DNA from: Mycobacterium sp. | GTDB lineage: Bacteria; Actinomycetota; Actinomycetes; Mycobacteriales; Mycobacteriaceae | Direction of reading: 5' to 3' | Assembly (NCBI GenBank): GCA_023264735.1 | Contig: JAHFVD010000052.1 | Coordinates: 1 to 54,006 of the forward strand | DNA length: 54,006 nt | In this document: one piece after another, positions 44,565-54,006 of the stretch | How the letters are laid out: each line of letters begins with the position of its first letter | How positions within the stretch are numbered: position 1 is the first letter of the stretch | The notes under the pieces: generated by a model | The model's database searches: none | Told to the model about the DNA's origin: nothing | Seen by the model: only the letters and a program-made list of their open reading frames with translations | Position numbers and translations under genes: made by a program

Positions 44565-45151
44565 CCCGTCCCCACGGTCTTGCGGCGCCGGCGACGGCGC
44601 CACAGCACGACCGCCCCCCACACCAACCCGATCAACACCGCGAGCACCAGCGCGGGAATCAGGATCGCGATGAACACCAGGGCGACACTGGTGATGTCCT
44701 CGATCGTGCTCAGCACCGGCGCCGCGAATCCTGCGGTGGCCACATTGGCTGCGGGCCGGACCGTCGTCTTCGTCAGATGGACCACCAACGCCGTGACGAC
44801 ACCGATCGCGATCGGCACCCACTGACCGGTCCTGGCGAATTCACCGGGGTCGGTGATCGCGGCGGTCTGCGCGGCCGTGCCCGAACCGAACACGATCCCG
44901 CCGGCGGTCGGGCGGACGAATGTCTGCACCACGTCGTTGACGGAGTCCAGCGCCGGGATCTTGTCGGCGACGATCTCGACCACCAGCAGGATCGCGACAA
45001 TCGCGATCACCCAGCCGTTTTCCAGCCACGACCAGCCGTGGGGGAGGGTGATCAGATCGGTGAACCGGCTCAGGAGGGCAAGAGCCAGCAGCGGGATGTA
45101 GGCGTTGAGGCCGGCGGCGGTGGCCAGGCCGAAACCGGTCATCAGCTCCAT
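44561..45151 (-). CDS. DUF4126 integral membrane protein
   Basis: 196 residues from ATG 45151. Starts [20 protein letters not shown] and has five to six helices; the [13 protein letters not shown] segment with GLNAYIPLL is characteristic of DUF4126. Ends in a basic WRRRRRRKT tail. Transporter-like, function unknown. Convergent with glgC. Confidence 0.85.
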   Translation of the reverse strand: MELMTGFGLATAAGLNAYIPLLALALLSRFTDLITLPHGWSWLENGWVIAIVAILLVVEIVADKIPALDSVNDVVQTFVRPTAGGIVFGSGTAAQTAAITDPGEFARTGQWVPIAIGVVTALVVHLTKTTVRPAANVATAGFAAPVLSTIEDITSVALVFIAILIPALVLAVLIGLVWGAVVLWRRRRRRKTVGTG

Positions 45152-45230
45152 GCCGGCCTCCTCACCAGATCAACGGCACCAGGCGGTAGCGCACTTTCTG
45201 AGTGTATTGCTCAGGCTCATCCGATACGCC

Positions 45231-46826
45231 TTAGGTGACGTCGCGGCGGCGATAGATGACGCCGGCGGCTAGCGTGACGGCGATGGCGATCACGACCATC
45301 ACCGCAAGCGTCACAACGGAGATCGACGACGGTGCGGTGGTGCGGCCCACCGGTGAGGCATCGATGAGCCAGCGCGGCAACCGCAGCAGCGCACCGAGAT
45401 ACAGCGCGCAGACCACGAATGTCACTGCAAGCCACCCGATGCCGGGGTGTCGCAGCGCCACCGCCAGGGCGGCGACACTGGCGACGACGGCCATGGCCGG
45501 CAGGAACGCCAGCGCGGCCAGGGTCAGCCGCACGATAATGTGCGGCTCACCCAGTGTCAGACCCGCCCCAAGGCCATTGCCAAGGCCCGCGCACGCCAGC
45601 AGCACCGCCGCACCGGCCAGCGCCGCGCCGACCGCCGACAACAGCCACCTCCACCGCGACACCGAACCCGCCAGCACGGCTTCGCCGATCCCGGACTCCT
45701 CGTCACGGTGCAGGCGCACCACCACGCTGACCACGTAGGCCGTCGTCGCCGCCGCGAGGAACTGCGTCATCGTGGTGTACACGCCGTCGGTACCCTGCGC
45801 CGAAAGTACCCGTGCCAGTAGCTCGTTACCGCTCGCGGCGTCCAGCAGTGACTTGGTCATCGACCCGAAGGCCGCCCCGGCGATCAGCAGTCCGATCGCC
45901 CAGCCCACGGTCAAGCCCCGCTGGATGACCAGCTGCAATCCGAATACCCCGCCCACCGGCCGGGCTTTGGACTGCTCGCCCGACGAGGCCAACAGGCCGT
46001 CGTCGTACTGCCGTCTGCTCTCGAGCGCGAGTGTGGCCGCCGCCAGTGCGACGGCCAGCGCCGCCAGCAGGGCAAGCGGCCACCAGCGCAATGCCACGAA
46101 CGGACGCATCTGCTGTGCCCAGGCGATGGGGGAGAACCAGCTCAGTACACTGCCGGAGTTGTCGATCACATCGCCGGCTCCGCGCACCAGCACGGCGGCG
46201 GCCAGTGCCGCCATCGCCGCGCCGGTGACCGTTCTGGCCTGCCGCCACAGCTGTGCGCAGAGTGCCGCGAGCGCGCCGAAGACGGTGGCCACCGCCGTGA
46301 TGCCCAAACACATCGCCGCGGTGTCGACCACGGCGAAACCGGTGGCCGCCATGGCGATTGTCATCGTCATCGCCAACACGGCGTTCACCAGTACGACGAC
46401 GATCAGCGCGGCGGCGCTGCGGGCATGCCTGCCGACGATCGAGGACAACACCAATTCGGCTGCGCCGCTTTCTTCCTCGGCACGGGTGTGGCGTATCACA
46501 GTTTGGATTGCCAGGATCGAGGCCGCGACGATCAGCGTCAAGGTCAGCTCGTTGGCCATCATGACGCCGAGATCGGTTTCATTGCCCCCGAACATGGGTC
46601 CGCCCAGCATGATTCCGGCCGGCGTCTTGAGGAGGTTGACCCGCGCCTGGCGCTGCGCTTCGTCGGGATAGGCGAGTTTGATCGCGTTGGGGGCGTAGAC
46701 CATCATCAGTGTCAGCGCCGAAACCCACGCCGACAGCCGAATTCGGTCGCGGCGCAGGGCGAAACGGACCAGTGCGGCGGTCCCGGTCAGCGAGGACGTG
46801 GCCGGCTCGGTTGCGGTCGTCGTCAT
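45231..46826 (-). CDS. ABC exporter permease (Rv1217c-like)
   Basis: 531 residues from ATG 46826. About twelve helices in two similar halves, beginning [21 protein letters not shown], with [20 protein letters not shown] and [20 protein letters not shown] as repeated coupling loops. Partner of the ATPase encoded just upstream (ATGA overlap). The orthologous M. tuberculosis pair Rv1217c-Rv1218c is described as a multidrug efflux pump controlled by the TetR protein Rv1219c. Confidence 0.92.
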   Translation of the reverse strand: MTTTATEPATSSLTGTAALVRFALRRDRIRLSAWVSALTLMMVYAPNAIKLAYPDEAQRQARVNLLKTPAGIMLGGPMFGGNETDLGVMMANELTLTLIVAASILAIQTVIRHTRAEEESGAAELVLSSIVGRHARSAAALIVVVLVNAVLAMTMTIAMAATGFAVVDTAAMCLGITAVATVFGALAALCAQLWRQARTVTGAAMAALAAAVLVRGAGDVIDNSGSVLSWFSPIAWAQQMRPFVALRWWPLALLAALAVALAAATLALESRRQYDDGLLASSGEQSKARPVGGVFGLQLVIQRGLTVGWAIGLLIAGAAFGSMTKSLLDAASGNELLARVLSAQGTDGVYTTMTQFLAAATTAYVVSVVVRLHRDEESGIGEAVLAGSVSRWRWLLSAVGAALAGAAVLLACAGLGNGLGAGLTLGEPHIIVRLTLAALAFLPAMAVVASVAALAVALRHPGIGWLAVTFVVCALYLGALLRLPRWLIDASPVGRTTAPSSISVVTLAVMVVIAIAVTLAAGVIYRRRDVT

Positions 46827-47746
46827 CGTGCCGGCGTCCGGTATTCGCGCAGGAACAAATCCTCCAGCGAGGCCGGCGTCACGGTCAGATCCGCGATGCC
46901 GAGCTGGGTCAGGTGCACCATCGTGGGGTCCAGCACGTCACGGCCGACAGTGAACCGGATCTGCCCGCCGCGGATGTCGACGTCATGTACGCCTGGCCAT
47001 CGGCTCACCACGGTGGGGTCGCGGCGAGTGCGCGCGGTCACGGTGGTCCGCATCAGGTGCTGCAGCTGAGCCAGCGAACCGGACTGCACCGTGCGGCCTG
47101 CCCGGATGATAGTGACTGTGTCACAGACCTTTTCGACTTCTGCGAGGACGTGGCTGGAGAGCAGCACCGCCGCACCGCGACGCGCCACCTCCTGCACGCA
47201 TTGCTGAAACACGTTCTCCATCAGCGGATCAAGACCCGAGGTGGGCTCGTCGAGAATGTAGATGTCGGCTTCTCCGGCGAACGCGGCGACCAGCGCGACC
47301 TTCTGACGATTGCCCTTGGAGTAGGTCCGGGCCTTCTTGTGCGGGTCGAGTTCGAAGCGCTCGATCAGCCAGTCCCGGCGGCGTGGGTCGGCCCCGCCGC
47401 GCAAACCGCAGAGGAAGTCGATGACCTGCCCGCCGGTCAGGTTCGGCCACAGCGTCACGTCGCCCGGCACATAGGCGATCCGCCGGTGCAGGGCCACCGC
47501 GTCGCGCCAGGGGTCGCCGCCGAGGAGTCGCACGGTCCCGCCATCGGCGCGCAACAGCCCGAGCAAGATCCGGATGGTGGTGGACTTGCCGGCGCCGTTG
47601 GGCCCGAGAAACCCGGCGACCGAGCCGGCCCGCACGGTCAGGTCCATCCCGTCCAAGGCTTTGGTTCGGCCGAAAGTCTTTACCAGGCCCTGAATTTCGA
47701 CCGCGGCGGTATCAGTGCGCGTCGTCGGTGCTGGTGCCGTTGTCAT
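46823..47746 (-). CDS. ABC exporter ATP-binding protein (Rv1218c-like)
   Basis: 307 residues from ATG 47746 ([20 protein letters not shown]); a 15-codon extension to 47791 lacks support. Walker [10 protein letters not shown], signature [11 protein letters not shown], Walker [14 protein letters not shown]-loop [12 protein letters not shown]. Its start overlaps the end of the tetR gene by 35 nt, so repressor, ATPase and permease form one operon. Confidence 0.94.
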   Translation of the reverse strand: MTTAPAPTTRTDTAAVEIQGLVKTFGRTKALDGMDLTVRAGSVAGFLGPNGAGKSTTIRILLGLLRADGGTVRLLGGDPWRDAVALHRRIAYVPGDVTLWPNLTGGQVIDFLCGLRGGADPRRRDWLIERFELDPHKKARTYSKGNRQKVALVAAFAGEADIYILDEPTSGLDPLMENVFQQCVQEVARRGAAVLLSSHVLAEVEKVCDTVTIIRAGRTVQSGSLAQLQHLMRTTVTARTRRDPTVVSRWPGVHDVDIRGGQIRFTVGRDVLDPTMVHLTQLGIADLTVTPASLEDLFLREYRTPAR

Positions 47747-48389
47747 CTGGTTCTCCCTCGATATCGGTCGCGATTTCGCCGTGGGCTGCAAAGCTGTCGA
47801 ACATCGTCGAGTCGGTGAGCAGGCCCTCGGTGTACAGCTCGAGGGCCGGCAGCATCATGTCGTTGGCGTAGTCGTGGAGCACGGCTCGCAAATCCGTCGG
47901 GGTGTCATGCAGCTGCAGGTAAAGCAGGAATGCGCCGCCACCGGCCATCCCCAGATACCTGGCCCGGGCGGCCGGGTCGCGGCTGGGCTTGACCGTGCCG
48001 GCCTGGACACCCTCGTCGAGGTAGCTCTCGACATTGGCGAACATCGTCCGCCACAGATTTTTCGCCAGCTCGCCACCGGACTGCATGCTGCGCACCAGGT
48101 AGGCCATCATCGGCGCGAACGATTCGATCTCTGCCGCAGCGGCAAGCCAGGTGGCCGGATCGGAGGAGCGGATGGTCTCGGACTTCTCGCTGCGGACCTC
48201 TTCGGCGATGTAGTCGTCGCAGGCCTGGCGCAGCCCGTCCTTGGAGCCGAAATGGTGGATGACCAGCCCGGGGCTGACGCCCGCGGCCTCCGCGATCGCG
48301 CGTACCCCGACGCTGAAACCGTGCGCCCCGAATTGCTCGATCGCGGCGTCACGGATCCGGGCCGCGGTGGTCAAGTCCGTTGAACGCAT
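47712..48389 (-). CDS. TetR-family repressor of the ABC exporter (Rv1219c-like)
   Basis: 225 residues from ATG 48389. TetR DNA-binding domain [20 protein letters not shown], then [32 protein letters not shown]. The helical C-terminal part binds ligands. A nearly perfect palindrome (48380-48415) covers its start codon, giving direct evidence of autorepression of the tetR-ABC operon. A GTG six codons upstream (48407) lies within the same palindrome and cannot be excluded as start. Confidence 0.93.
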   Translation of the reverse strand: MRSTDLTTAARIRDAAIEQFGAHGFSVGVRAIAEAAGVSPGLVIHHFGSKDGLRQACDDYIAEEVRSEKSETIRSSDPATWLAAAAEIESFAPMMAYLVRSMQSGGELAKNLWRTMFANVESYLDEGVQAGTVKPSRDPAARARYLGMAGGGAFLLYLQLHDTPTDLRAVLHDYANDMMLPALELYTEGLLTDSTMFDSFAAHGEIATDIEGEPDDNGTSTDDAH

Positions 48390-48415
48390 GTTTAGGATAC
48401 TAAACACGCGTTCAA
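48380..48415. promoter_or_regulatory. TetR operator palindrome over the repressor start
   Basis: TTGAACGCATGTTTAG, a four-base centre, CTAAACACGCGTTCAA: 36 bp, with all arm positions paired but one. It overlaps the tetR ATG and must lie in or next to its promoter, so binding should block transcription initiation or leaderless translation. Confidence 0.85.
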
Positions 48416-48524
48416 TCAGACGTCAAGCGCCTAACCCAAGCGAGCTGAACCGCCGATGGTCACATGGACGAAGTGGGCTTCCAGTGCGCCGCCGGGCGAG
48501 CGCGTCGCCGAGACACGGGCCGGA

Positions 48525-49193
48525 TCAGAAGTCGCGGGCGGCGACCAGAATCCCGTCGCCTAGCGGGATCAGCACCGGGGTGAGGCGCTCGTCCTCGGCG
48601 ATCAGGCGGGCCGCTTCGCGCACGGCCGTCACCTCGGCATCGTTGGCAGCGGGGTCCCCGGCGCGCCCGCCAAGAGCCGACCGATGCACGACGATCACGC
48701 CACCGGGTCGAAGGAGGCGCACTCCCTCGACCACGAAATCGGCGTGATCGGACGGTGCGGCGTCGAGAAACACCAGGTCATAGGACGCGTCGGCGAGCCG
48801 GGTGAGGACGTCCTGGGCCCGTCCGGCGATCAGCCGCGTGCGCGACGGTCCGATGCCGGCCTCGTTGAACGCTTGCTTGGCGATGCGCTGATGCTCCGGC
48901 TCGATGTCGATGGTGGTCAGGACGCCGTCGTCGCGCATGCCCGATAGCAGCCACAATCCGCTCACGCCTGCGCCGGTGCCCACCTCGACGACCGCTTTGC
49001 CGCCTGACAGTCGCGCCAGTACGCTGAGGAGCGCTCCGACAGCCGGGGTGACCGCTCCGGCGCCGGCGTCGACGGCTCGCTCCCGGGCGGCCGCGACGAT
49101 GGCGTCCTCGGATATCGAACCCTCTGCGTGGGCGAGAATCCGGTCGGCGCGACTGGCTTCCGGTTGGCCTGATTGGTCCTCGGTAGTGGCCAT
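48525..49193 (-). CDS. SAM-dependent O-methyltransferase (Rv1220c-like)
   Basis: 222 residues from ATG 49193. Class I methyltransferase: motif [18 protein letters not shown], acidic [16 protein letters not shown], metal site [14 protein letters not shown] and [16 protein letters not shown], as in catechol/caffeoyl-CoA O-methyltransferases (PF01596). Substrate unknown. Divergent from sigE, a conserved arrangement. Confidence 0.9.
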   Translation of the reverse strand: MATTEDQSGQPEASRADRILAHAEGSISEDAIVAAARERAVDAGAGAVTPAVGALLSVLARLSGGKAVVEVGTGAGVSGLWLLSGMRDDGVLTTIDIEPEHQRIAKQAFNEAGIGPSRTRLIAGRAQDVLTRLADASYDLVFLDAAPSDHADFVVEGVRLLRPGGVIVVHRSALGGRAGDPAANDAEVTAVREAARLIAEDERLTPVLIPLGDGILVAARDF

Positions 49194-49370
49194 TCTCAGC
49201 AGCGTAGAGCCAACGGGATCGGCGGGTGGGCAGGCGCGCCAGGCGTATCGGCTGGGTGGACGCGCAGAGGTCGTGCGTCAAGTTCGACGCGCCGGGGGAG
49301 AAGTATCAGATCAGGGCACGAATTGATAACAAAAGCATTTCTTAATCAAACCTTAGTTAGCTCCCATCAC

Positions 49371-49388
49371 CCCCACACCGGTGTGGGG
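49371..49388. promoter_or_regulatory. 18-bp perfect palindrome just upstream of sigE
   Basis: CCCCACACCGGTGTGGGG, ending 13 nt before ATG 49402. Could be a regulator site or a leader hairpin that affects ribosome access. Not followed by a T-run, so not a typical terminator. Confidence 0.4.
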
Positions 49389-49401
49389 AACGGTTGCGGG
49401 C

Positions 49402-50175
49402 ATGGAACAAGGGCAACGGTGGTCGGGGAATATGCCAGAGACCGCTCGTGTTGTCCGGCTTGATGCGATCGACGGCATCGACCCGTCTACGCAGACGAAC
49501 CAGGAGGATCCGACGACCACCCAACTGATGGCTCCGGCGCACATGGCGCATCTCGAGCAGTACGGGGATGCGGAGTGGGTTGAACCGTCCGAGGAACTGC
49601 AGGGCACCGCGGTGTTCGACGCGACCGGCGACCGGACGGCCATGCCGTCCTGGGACGAGCTGGTGCGTCAGCATGGCGACCGGGTGTACCGACTGGCCTA
49701 CCGCCTGTCGGGTAATCAGCAGGACGCCGAGGATCTCACCCAGGAGACGTTCATCAGGGTGTTCCGCTCCGTGCAGAACTATCAGCCCGGCACGTTCGAG
49801 GGCTGGTTGCACCGCATCACCACGAACTTGTTCCTCGATATGGTCCGTCGTCGTGGCCGCATCCGCATGGAGGCGCTGCCCGAGGATTACGACCGGGTGC
49901 CTGCCGACGAGCCCAACCCCGAGCAGATCTACCACGACTCGCGCCTGGGCCCGGATTTGCAGGCCGCGCTCGATTCGTTGGCGCCGGAATTCCGTGCCGC
50001 AGTGGTCTTGTGCGATATCGAAGGTCTGTCCTACGAGGAGATCGGCGCGACGCTCGGCGTCAAGCTGGGGACCGTGCGTAGCCGCATCCACCGAGGTCGG
50101 CAGGCGCTTCGTGACTACCTCGCAGCCCATTCCGGCCAGCGCGGAATGTCTGACTTCATCGCCGAATCGGCGTAG
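49402..50175 (+). CDS. sigE: ECF sigma factor SigE
   Basis: 257 residues from ATG 49402; ATG 49381 and 49432 are in-frame alternatives, and SigE is known to have more than one start. Region 2: [37 protein letters not shown]; region 4: [40 protein letters not shown]. Directs the response to envelope stress, detergent, heat and phagocytosis. Followed by its anti-sigma factor and HtrA as in M. tuberculosis Rv1221-Rv1223. Confidence 0.96.
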   Translation: MEQGQRWSGNMPETARVVRLDAIDGIDPSTQTNQEDPTTTQLMAPAHMAHLEQYGDAEWVEPSEELQGTAVFDATGDRTAMPSWDELVRQHGDRVYRLAYRLSGNQQDAEDLTQETFIRVFRSVQNYQPGTFEGWLHRITTNLFLDMVRRRGRIRMEALPEDYDRVPADEPNPEQIYHDSRLGPDLQAALDSLAPEFRAAVVLCDIEGLSYEEIGATLGVKLGTVRSRIHRGRQALRDYLAAHSGQRGMSDFIAESA

Positions 50176-50291
50176 CTCTCCTCGCGCCGGGTACCGGACA
50201 AAGTGACCGTCATGTCATGTCGTATGGGGCTGCGCGCGCTACATTCGACCTAGCGGTGCGCAAATTCGACGCAACCGAGAGGAGCGCAGTG

Positions 50292-50696
50292 ATGGTCGAC
50301 CGTGGACACATGTTCCGTCGAGCGTTCTCCTGGCTTCCCTCTCAGTTCGCCTCCCAAAGCGACGCACCCGTCGGTGCACCCCGGCAATTCCGCTCGACCG
50401 AGCACCTGTCCACCGAGGCGATCGCTGCCTATGTCGACGGCGAGCTGCGGATGAATGCCCATCTGCGCGCAGCGCATCATTTGTCGCTGTGCGCTGAGTG
50501 CGCGTCCGAGGTCGAGGGTCAGGCTCAGGCGCGTACCGCGCTGCGTGACTCGCTGCCGATCAGCATGCCGAGCAGCCTGTTGGGGTTGTTGTCGCAGATT
50601 CCGCAGTCGGCGCCGGACGAGCCGGTCGGCCCTGCGCCGGGACTCGCCGATCAGTTAGCTGAAGGCACGGACCGTGACCGGCGTAAGCGCCGGTAG
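50292..50696 (+). CDS. rseA: Anti-sigma-E factor RseA
   Basis: 134 residues from ATG 50292 with GAGAGGAG upstream; the codon before is GTG and could also serve. FRRAFSWLPSQFASQSDAPV near the start and the zinc anti-sigma motif HHLSLCAECASEV (HxxxCxxC) around residue 60. Binds SigE and is degraded after PknB phosphorylation in M. tuberculosis (Rv1222). Confidence 0.93.
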   Translation: MVDRGHMFRRAFSWLPSQFASQSDAPVGAPRQFRSTEHLSTEAIAAYVDGELRMNAHLRAAHHLSLCAECASEVEGQAQARTALRDSLPISMPSSLLGLLSQIPQSAPDEPVGPAPGLADQLAEGTDRDRRKRR

Positions 50697-50766
50697 GGTG
50701 GATGTGAAGTCGAGCAGCGTCGTGCTCGGTCCCATCGCGCGCGCTCGTGGCTGAGCGCTTGGATAG

Positions 50767-52272
<1,506 letters not shown>

Positions 52273-52276
52273 CGCG

Positions 52277-52681
52277 ATGTTCGCCAACGTCGGGTGGGGC
52301 GAAATGCTCCTACTGGTCGTCGTCGGGCTGGTCATCCTCGGTCCGGAACGGCTGCCGGGTGCCATCCGGTGGACCTCGAACACACTGCGGCAGGCTCGCG
52401 ACTACATCAGCGGCGCAACCAGCCAGCTCCGTGACGACCTGGGACCCGAGTTTGAGGAATTTCGCCAGCCGCTGAGCGAACTGCAGAAGCTGCGGGGCAT
52501 GACCCCGCGGGCCGCGCTGACCAAACACCTGCTCGACGGTGACGACTCGTGGATCGGCGAGGCGTTCCAAGCGCCGGGTACCGAGAAGCCGCACAGCGCT
52601 CCGCCGCCGCAACCGGCGCCGCCCAAAACCGAGCCGTTGCCCCCCGGCACACCCGCGCCGTTCGACGCCGACGCGACCTAG
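52277..52681 (+). CDS. tatB: Twin-arginine translocase subunit TatB
   Basis: 134 residues from ATG 52277, 4 nt after htr[21 protein letters not shown] with the conserved Glu in the short helix and [12 protein letters not shown] at its end, an amphipathic helix ([18 protein letters not shown]), and a Pro-rich tail. Forms the TatBC substrate receptor. M. tuberculosis Rv1224. Confidence 0.95.
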   Translation: MFANVGWGEMLLLVVVGLVILGPERLPGAIRWTSNTLRQARDYISGATSQLRDDLGPEFEEFRQPLSELQKLRGMTPRAALTKHLLDGDDSWIGEAFQAPGTEKPHSAPPPQPAPPKTEPLPPGTPAPFDADAT

Positions 52682-52687
52682 GGTCGG

Positions 52688-53830
52688 TCAGCCGTGGCGG
52701 GTGGTGTCCAGGCCCAGCGACATTCCGGCCAGCCCACGTCGCCGCGCCGCAAGCTTGTCGGCGACGCCGCGCAGTTCCTTGCCTGCCGCTGAATCGGGCG
52801 CCGACAGAACCAGCGGCACCCCGGAATCGCCGGCCGACACCAGCGCCGGGTCCAACGGAATCTGGCCCAGCAGCGGCACATCGGCGCCGACGACCCGGCT
52901 GAGGCTCTCGGCGACCTGGCGGCCGCCGCCCTCGCCGAAGATCTGCATCGTCGTGCCGTCGGGCATAAGCAGTCCGGACATGTTCTCCACGACGCCGACG
53001 ATGCGCTGCCGGGTCTGCAGCGCGATCGCGCCGGCACGTTCGGCGACCTCGGCGGCCGCGAGCTGCGGGGTCGTCACCACCAGGATCTCGGCACCGGGAA
53101 CCAGCTGAGCCACCGAGATCGCCACGTCGCCGGTTCCCGGCGGCAGATCCAACAGCAGCACATCGAGATCGCCCCAGTAGACGTCTGCGAGGAACTGTTG
53201 CAGCGCACGGTGCAGCATCGGCCCACGCCACACCACCGGCGCGTTGCCCTGGGTGAACTGGGCGATCGAGATCACCTTCACGTCGTGGGCGATCGGCGGC
53301 AGGATCATCGACTCCACCTGCGTTGGCCGTTCGTCGGTGCCCATCATCCGGGGCACCGAGTGGCCATAGATGTCGGCGTCGAGGACTCCGACCGACAGGC
53401 CGCGCGCGGCCAGCGCCGCGGCGAGGTTGACTGTCACGCTGGACTTGCCGACCCCGCCTTTGCCGGACGCCACGGCGTACACCCGGGTGAGCGAACCAGG
53501 CTGGGCGAACGGGATCACCGGTTCGGCCGCATCGCCGCGCAGCTGCTTGCGCAACTCGGTGCGCTGCTCGTCGTTCATCACATCCAGAGCCACGGTCACT
53601 GCACCGGTGCCCGGAACGTCGGCGACAGCCTGGGTCACCCGCTCGCTGATCTCGGCCTTCTTCGGACACGCGGACGTGGTCAGGTAGATCTCGACGTGTA
53701 CGGCGCCGTCGTCGCCGACGCCGATGCTCTTGACCATGTTTAGCTCGGTGATGGGCTTGCGCAGCTCGGGATCGATCACCTTGGCCAGTGCCGCGCGCAC
53801 CTGGGATTGCAGCTCGTTGTTCTCAGACAT
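52688..53830 (-). CDS. mrp: Fe-S cluster carrier ATPase Mrp/ApbC
   Basis: 380 residues from ATG 53830. N-terminal MIP18/DUF59 domain (VRAALAKVIDPELRKPITEL, CPKKAEI), deviant Walker A ASGKGGVGKSSVTVNLA, and the switch motifs DADIYGHSVPRMMG and LLLDLPPGTGDVAIS. The CxxC cluster site near 270 reads ENMSGLLMPDG in this family branch, i.e. without both cysteines. Convergent with tatB with 6 nt between. M. tuberculosis Rv1229c. Confidence 0.95.
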   Translation of the reverse strand: MSENNELQSQVRAALAKVIDPELRKPITELNMVKSIGVGDDGAVHVEIYLTTSACPKKAEISERVTQAVADVPGTGAVTVALDVMNDEQRTELRKQLRGDAAEPVIPFAQPGSLTRVYAVASGKGGVGKSSVTVNLAAALAARGLSVGVLDADIYGHSVPRMMGTDERPTQVESMILPPIAHDVKVISIAQFTQGNAPVVWRGPMLHRALQQFLADVYWGDLDVLLLDLPPGTGDVAISVAQLVPGAEILVVTTPQLAAAEVAERAGAIALQTRQRIVGVVENMSGLLMPDGTTMQIFGEGGGRQVAESLSRVVGADVPLLGQIPLDPALVSAGDSGVPLVLSAPDSAAGKELRGVADKLAARRRGLAGMSLGLDTTRHG

Positions 53831-53863
53831 CAGCGCCGAGTCTAGGCGGCGTGGTCGAACCCT

Positions 53864-54006
53864 CTAGCTCGCCGGTCCAGGCAGGGCGCCGTGCACGGCT
53901 GGCAGCGGGGCCACCGGTGCGTCCGGGGCAGGCTCAGGCGCCGGCGGCGGGGGCGGCGGTGCCCACGGCGGCGGGGCTGGCAGTGCCCACGGCGGCTGCC
54001 ACGGCG
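53864..54006 (-). CDS. C-terminal end of an Rv1230c-like proline-rich protein (cut by window edge)
   Basis: On the minus strand the frame entering the window reads PWQPPWALPAPPPWAPPPP, then PEPAPDAPVAPLPAVHGALP and stops at TAG 53864. 47 codons, Pro/Ala-rich, the kind of tail found on cell-wall proteins. In M. tuberculosis the gene next to mrp is Rv1230c, a membrane protein with a lytic-transglycosylase-like domain, so I infer its homologue. The body is outside the window. Confidence 0.6.
   Translation of the reverse strand, partial: PWQPPWALPAPPPWAPPPPPPAPEPAPDAPVAPLPAVHGALPGPAS

Noticed and set aside
13753..49362. Near-identical 16-mers CAAACCTTGGTTAGCT (13753) and CAAACCTTAGTTAGCT (49347, upstream of sigE)
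   Set aside because: One mismatch in 16 is expected many times by chance in a window of this size, and the orientation relative to the genes differs.

Overview
The window is chromosomal DNA of a rapidly growing mycobacterium (Mycolicibacterium type). A truncated MspA-type porin, a family found in fast growers, opens it. Most of the rest follows the gene order of the M. tuberculosis Rv1186c-Rv1230c interval. High G+C, GTG/TTG starts and 4-nt ATGA/GTGA overlaps fit. I cannot name the species.

Left flank (1-9.7 kb): porin (partial, -), a PucR regulator divergent from the proline catabolism pair pruA/rocA-pruB, a TSUP-type permease with an apparent 1-nt frameshift, an acyltransferase-3 membrane protein, a small secreted protein, a NUDIX hydrolase, fadD36 and a VOC protein.

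Accessory region (9.7-32.1 kb), absent from the M. tuberculosis order, with two parts. Part 1 (9.7-17.0 kb) is visibly less G+C rich and full of relics. It is an old tandem duplication of a module made of a minus-strand LuxR regulator, a plus-strand LuxR regulator and a Cys-containing protein. Each copy has decayed differently: copy 1 lost most of its plus-strand LuxR gene, and copy 2 carries a broken IS21-family element and lost the N-terminus of the Cys protein. All three intact regulators lack the phospho-acceptor aspartate in their receiver domain. Part 2 (17.0-29.4 kb) is a tightly packed plus-strand run of eleven genes that looks like an exopolysaccharide synthesis and export locus: two GT2 glycosyltransferases, a nucleotide-sugar epimerase, a small membrane protein, an FAD oxidoreductase, a NodB deacetylase, a Wzx-like flippase, a large polytopic GT-C/polymerase-like protein, an ATP-grasp ligase, a GH16 secreted hydrolase and a clan-A glycosidase lipoprotein. 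It is followed by a secreted PGRS-repeat protein with no PE domain, a strong hairpin and a remnant of an HXXXD acyltransferase gene.

Right flank (32.1-54.0 kb) is conserved mycobacterial core: dapD/dapE (lysine/DAP synthesis), a P-loop ATPase, LOG, fadD6, folP2, gpgS (methylglucose lipopolysaccharide), a small DivIVA-like protein, tag, a DUF3117 gene, glgM(glgA) and glgC (alpha-glucan), a DUF4126 protein, the Rv1217c-Rv1218c-type ABC exporter with its TetR repressor and a near-perfect 36-bp operator palindrome, an O-methyltransferase, sigE-rseA-htrA-tatB (envelope stress), mrp/apbC, and the 3' end of an Rv1230c-like gene.

The best candidate for a new system is the pairing of duplicated, phosphorylation-independent LuxR regulators and Cys-domain proteins with the adjoining Wzx-type polysaccharide operon and the PGRS surface protein.
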